Notes under the pieces: generated by a model
What the model was told of the DNA's origin: nothing
The model's database searches: none
What the model saw: only the letters and a program-made list of their open reading frames with translations
Source of the DNA: Bacteroidales bacterium M3
GTDB taxonomy: Bacteria; Bacteroidota; Bacteroidia; Bacteroidales; Muribaculaceae
DNA length: 64,000 bases
Reading direction: 5' to 3'
Assembly: GCA_001689445.1 (NCBI GenBank)
Contig: LUJN01000020.1
Coordinates: 34,033 to 98,032 of the forward strand
Translations under genes and position numbers: made by a program
Shown: one piece after another, positions 60,837 to 64,000 of the stretch
How the letters are laid out: each line of letters starts with the position of its first letter
Numbering within the stretch: position 1 is the stretch's first letter

Positions 60837-63833
60837 TTAGAGGATCACCTTGGTGCGGTTGATGATGTAGAATCCGCGCTGCAGGTCGTCGATGATGTTG
60901 ACGCCTGTATATACGGGACGCACTGTCGTCATGCCGTCGGCGCGTACGATGGTGATATGTCCGTCGACGGGCGAGTTGACATAGAGCACGCCTCCGCGGG
61001 CTGTGATCGAGATGGCGCTCGCGCTCACGTCGTCGATGGCCGTGACGGTGACATAGTTGCCTGTGAAGCCGTTTGCGTCATAGATGGCCTTGTCCTTGAT
61101 GGTGACGTTGTCGCCGGTCTGTGAGCCACTGTTGTTGGTGAAGATGACGTTGGTGTCGGTGAGGTCCTTGTCGGTGTCGATGACGAGTTTGTAGAGGTTG
61201 CGCTCTGAGTCAAATGTCATCTGCTTGCCGGGCCATGCGCCGAGGAAGTCGTTGCCGCCTGTGCCGCCGTAGGCGTAGGCATATACCGCGCCCCAGTTGC
61301 TCGACGAGTTGTCAAAGAAGATGGTGTAGCCGTCGCCGGGTGTCGGGGGTGTCGGGGGATTGGGGTCATCGGGTATCTCGCCCGCGCCCTCTATCACCTT
61401 CACCGGGGTGGTGGAGCCGTTCTTGTAGTATCCGCCGTTCTTCCATGTCATGTCGTCGGTCTTGTTGCCGCTGCTGAATATGATTTTTGCCCCGTCGGGT
61501 ATCTTGTCGGTTCCGGTGTATGTCCACTTCCACACCTTGTTGCCGAGATATGTTGCTGACTGGCCCGGCCATTTGCCGCCGGTGTAGTTCTTGCTGTCGC
61601 TCCACACCCACGCCTTGATGGTGCCGCCCCAGTTGGCGTCATTCTCAAAGAAGGCTGCCTGCTCTCCCTCGGCCATGGAAGGCTCGATGGGCTCTTCCGG
61701 CTCGACGATTTCACCACCGCCGCCACCGCCGCCGGCATTGGGCTTCACGGTCCATGTCTCGTCGGGCATAGTCTCGTCGGGCCACTTGTTCCACGGCTGG
61801 TCGACCGACGCTCCGTCATAGAGATACTTGCCGTCCTCACCGATTTTGCCCGGGCCGTTGAGCACGTACACGCGCATGTTGCCCTTGCCCTCGCAGGTGG
61901 CAGTCAGCGTGCCGTCGGTCACGTTCTGCACGTCGCCTGTCACGGCATCGACATATCGGCCGTTGAGCACGTCCGTGAATGTCGAGCTGCCGCTGATGGT
62001 GACGAGTACGTATGAGTCGGTCTTGCTGTCCTTGTAGCGGCGCTTGAACGACATTTTGCCCGAGCATCCTTCCGTGCTGTACTGGCCCTTGCGCAGGGCG
62101 GGCACGGCGGCGCGTATCTTGTTGAGACGCTGTATGTGGCGGGCGAGGGGGTAGGAGAGGGTGGAGGCCAGATTGCCTGTGGCGTCGTAGTAGTCGGCAA
62201 AGTCATTCACCTTGACGTCACCCTCGATATAGCCGCCGAAGTATGCGCGGCCGCTCTCTTTCAGGGCTATCACGGCTCCCTTGTCAATATCTTTGCCCTT
62301 CTGGAACTCGACCTCCGAGCCGTAGTAGATACAGGGGATGCCGCGGAACGTGAACATCAGCGAGAGGTTCTCGGCCCATGTGGCCTGGTCGCCCTTGAAG
62401 CGGTAGTTGCTGTCGGGGGCGTAGTCGTGGGAATCGACATAGACGACGTTGTAGGTGGCATCGTTGTACAGGTCATCCTGCCCGTGCACGCCAAACGCGC
62501 CCTGTGCCGAGTTGAAGTTCCAGTGCATCGCAAAGTCGATGACACTCATCCCCGAGAAGTCCTTGTGGTCGGGGGTATGGTAATCGTTGCCCTCAAGCCA
62601 TGCGTTATTGCTCTTGCGCAGGATTGACTCGTCGTGTCCGAGGTCATCCTGGCCCGACTGCAGTACCGACTCCCAGTTGGTGTGGCCGCTCACGGTCTCG
62701 TAGTTACTCGAGCCTTCATCCTTGGTGGGGATGGCCACGACTGTATCCCACGACTTGGGGTCCATGTCCCATGCGTAGTCCTTTGACTCCTTCCACGTGT
62801 AGTAGCAGGGGGAGCAGTTGTAGTTAGCGCCACGGTAGATTACCTCCGTCGAGCGGGCGCATACCTCGCCGTACATGAAGAACGGCGTGTTGCCGCGCTT
62901 GGCTATGGCCTCGGGCGACTGTGATGCCTCAAGGAGCTGCGGGAGGAACATCTTGTTGAACGACAGGCGGGGGATATGCCCGGCTGTGTCGATTCGGAAG
63001 CCGTCGACACCCATCTTGATGAAGCGCGAGTAGCACTCGACGATATAGTTGGTCACGGTCGGGTGCTCGGTGTTTAGGTCCACGCAGTCACCGGCTATCT
63101 GGCCCCACCAGCGTGAGGGGTCGTCCCAGTCAAACCATGCCTTGTGGTGCCACAGGTTGTGTGTGTCGCGGTTGGTGAAGTCGGTGTTCTTCATCATCGC
63201 CAGGCGTGTCCCGTACTGCTCGGCGGGGAGCATGTCGGGATAGTTGTCGGGAAGCTGGCCTCCGCGCTCCTGGGGCACTACGAGCATCGAGGCGTTGATG
63301 TCCCCGAGATCCTTGGTGTAGTCTTTCTCAAACATCTTGCAGAGCTTGCCCTCGCCGAAGTTGCCCGTGTGCTGGAGCACGATGTCGAGTATCAGCTTCA
63401 TGCCGCGCTTGTGCACCTCGTCGATGAGTTCCTGGAACGCTACGTCGGCGCCCTTGTCGTCAAGGTCCTTGGCTACATAGCGGTGGTCGATTTTGCTGAA
63501 GTCCATGGCATGGTAGCCGTGGTAGTCGAGGCCCGAGCCGTTCTCGACGATAGGGGTGATCCATACGGCGGTGAATCCGAGCGCCTTGATGTAGTCGAGC
63601 TTCTTGATAAGGCCGCGGAAGTCTCCTCGCCATTCGGGGTCGTTGATGTTCTTCACGCCGTCCCAGCAGTAGACATTGTTGTCGGGGTCTCCGTCATAGA
63701 AACGCGTGGTCATGGCAAAGTAGATGGTCTCGTCGCGGAAATCGGTGCGGTCGCCGATAAATGTTGCCGCCGTCGAGTTCATTGCCATGAGAGACATTCC
63801 TGCGCCCAATAGTAGCGTAGATAATTTTCTCAT
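60837..63833 (-). CDS. Secreted GH13 alpha-amylase with two starch-binding (CBM26-like) modules
   Basis: 998 residues. Signal peptide (about 1-23). GH13 barrel about 30-600: nucleophile D282 in VDGFRIDTAGH, acid/base E323 in FMYGEVC, D470 in VYVDSHD. After a seven-glycine linker (701-707), two aromatic-rich beta modules (about 725-820: NDANWGGTIKAWVWSD; about 845-940: NSSSNWGAVYAYAYG) resemble CBM26. The last 50 residues (VNSPVDGHITIVRADGM to GFYIINRTKVIL) resemble a type IX-style C-terminal domain. Endo-acting starch hydrolase, probably extracellular. Single-gene transcript with its own promoter and terminator. Confidence 0.88.
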   Translation of the reverse strand: MRKLSTLLLGAGMSLMAMNSTAATFIGDRTDFRDETIYFAMTTRFYDGDPDNNVYCWDGVKNINDPEWRGDFRGLIKKLDYIKALGFTAVWITPIVENGSGLDYHGYHAMDFSKIDHRYVAKDLDDKGADVAFQELIDEVHKRGMKLILDIVLQHTGNFGEGKLCKMFEKDYTKDLGDINASMLVVPQERGGQLPDNYPDMLPAEQYGTRLAMMKNTDFTNRDTHNLWHHKAWFDWDDPSRWWGQIAGDCVDLNTEHPTVTNYIVECYSRFIKMGVDGFRIDTAGHIPRLSFNKMFLPQLLEASQSPEAIAKRGNTPFFMYGEVCARSTEVIYRGANYNCSPCYYTWKESKDYAWDMDPKSWDTVVAIPTKDEGSSNYETVSGHTNWESVLQSGQDDLGHDESILRKSNNAWLEGNDYHTPDHKDFSGMSVIDFAMHWNFNSAQGAFGVHGQDDLYNDATYNVVYVDSHDYAPDSNYRFKGDQATWAENLSLMFTFRGIPCIYYGSEVEFQKGKDIDKGAVIALKESGRAYFGGYIEGDVKVNDFADYYDATGNLASTLSYPLARHIQRLNKIRAAVPALRKGQYSTEGCSGKMSFKRRYKDSKTDSYVLVTISGSSTFTDVLNGRYVDAVTGDVQNVTDGTLTATCEGKGNMRVYVLNGPGKIGEDGKYLYDGASVDQPWNKWPDETMPDETWTVKPNAGGGGGGGEIVEPEEPIEPSMAEGEQAAFFENDANWGGTIKAWVWSDSKNYTGGKWPGQSATYLGNKVWKWTYTGTDKIPDGAKIIFSSGNKTDDMTWKNGGYYKNGSTTPVKVIEGAGEIPDDPNPPTPPTPGDGYTIFFDNSSSNWGAVYAYAYGGTGGNDFLGAWPGKQMTFDSERNLYKLVIDTDKDLTDTNVIFTNNSGSQTGDNVTIKDKAIYDANGFTGNYVTVTAIDDVSASAISITARGGVLYVNSPVDGHITIVRADGMTTVRPVYTGVNIIDDLQRGFYIINRTKVIL

Positions 63834-63923
63834 TGTTTGAATACAGTAAAAAGGTTAAAAAATAATGATGATTAAATAAGTGAAAACATATCCTCTGTGA
63901 ATACAATGGTATATTTACGCGGG

Positions 63924-63954
63924 CAAAGATAGTGATAAAAAGAGGTTTTACAAA
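63924..63954 (-). promoter_or_regulatory. Full consensus promoter of the large amylase gene
   Basis: Minus strand: TTTG (63951-63954), exactly 19 bases, TATCTTTG (63924-63931). About 90 bases before the start codon, leaving an A/T-rich leader. Confidence 0.75.
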
Positions 63955-64000
63955 AATTATGTGATAAAATATGCGGCGGGGTGGACATTTGGGGTGATGA

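Overview
The window looks like chromosome of a gut-type Bacteroidales bacterium, most likely family Muribaculaceae. Pointers are the Bacteroidota promoter form (TTTG, about 19 bases, TAnnTTTG), Bacteroidota-typical families (DUF3316, DUF5683, HU/SPOR fusion, DUF2520-kdsC-maf block, C-terminal sorting-like domains), many lipoproteins, and a fairly GC-rich coding style. No rRNA, tRNA, CRISPR array, phage or complete transposon was found. The family-level name is inference.

Layout. 1-1628: nfnB (cut by the window edge) and nfnA, an electron-bifurcating ferredoxin:NADP oxidoreductase, preceded by a tandem hairpin/promoter repeat. 2249-8009: a lipoprotein six-hairpin glycosidase, a SusA-like GH13 amylase, a YfcE-type phosphodiesterase and a SPOR lipoprotein. 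8184-14503: a GT-C-like membrane protein, a tiny lipoprotein, a SulP permease, an orphan histidine kinase and a DUF3108 protein. 14622-19944: thymidine kinase, S41 peptidase, DUF3316 protein and topoisomerase IV subunit A. 20076-22585: an efflux adaptor and outer-membrane channel with no pump gene. 22721-25481: two tandem leucine-rich-repeat proteins. 25611-29634: glycyl-tRNA synthetase, LemA, FKBP isomerase and a zinc-type CDF exporter.

29851-35676 is a cell-envelope/chromosome-partition block (lytic transglycosylase, DUF5683, ParB, ParA). It is interrupted by an opposite-strand gene carrying a frameshift. 35862-41734 holds ssb and the arginine block argR, GNAT, argG, argC, argD, proC. 41844-42889 is tatC-tatA and 43016 is fabD. 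44336-47924 is HU/SPOR, nitroreductase, DUF2520, kdsC and maf. 47994-51496 is an ATP-grasp-like protein of unknown role and a GH133-like debranching enzyme. 51666-56687 is a visibly AT-richer surface-glycan cassette: UDP-galactopyranose mutase, GT2, and two paralogous GT-C-like membrane proteins. 56826-60561 is a SIMPL protein and a FecCD-type metal/corrinoid ABC importer. 60837-63833 is a large secreted GH13 amylase with two starch-binding modules.

Three extracytoplasmic glycosidases plus a SusA-like amylase suggest alpha-glucan (starch/glycogen) use, although no SusC/SusD pair lies in the window. Between genes there are at least four families of short dispersed repeats. The most interesting is a hairpin whose stem changes in a compensatory way between copies and which sits just upstream of TAnnTTTG promoter boxes. 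All calls come from reading the sequence; no database search was run.
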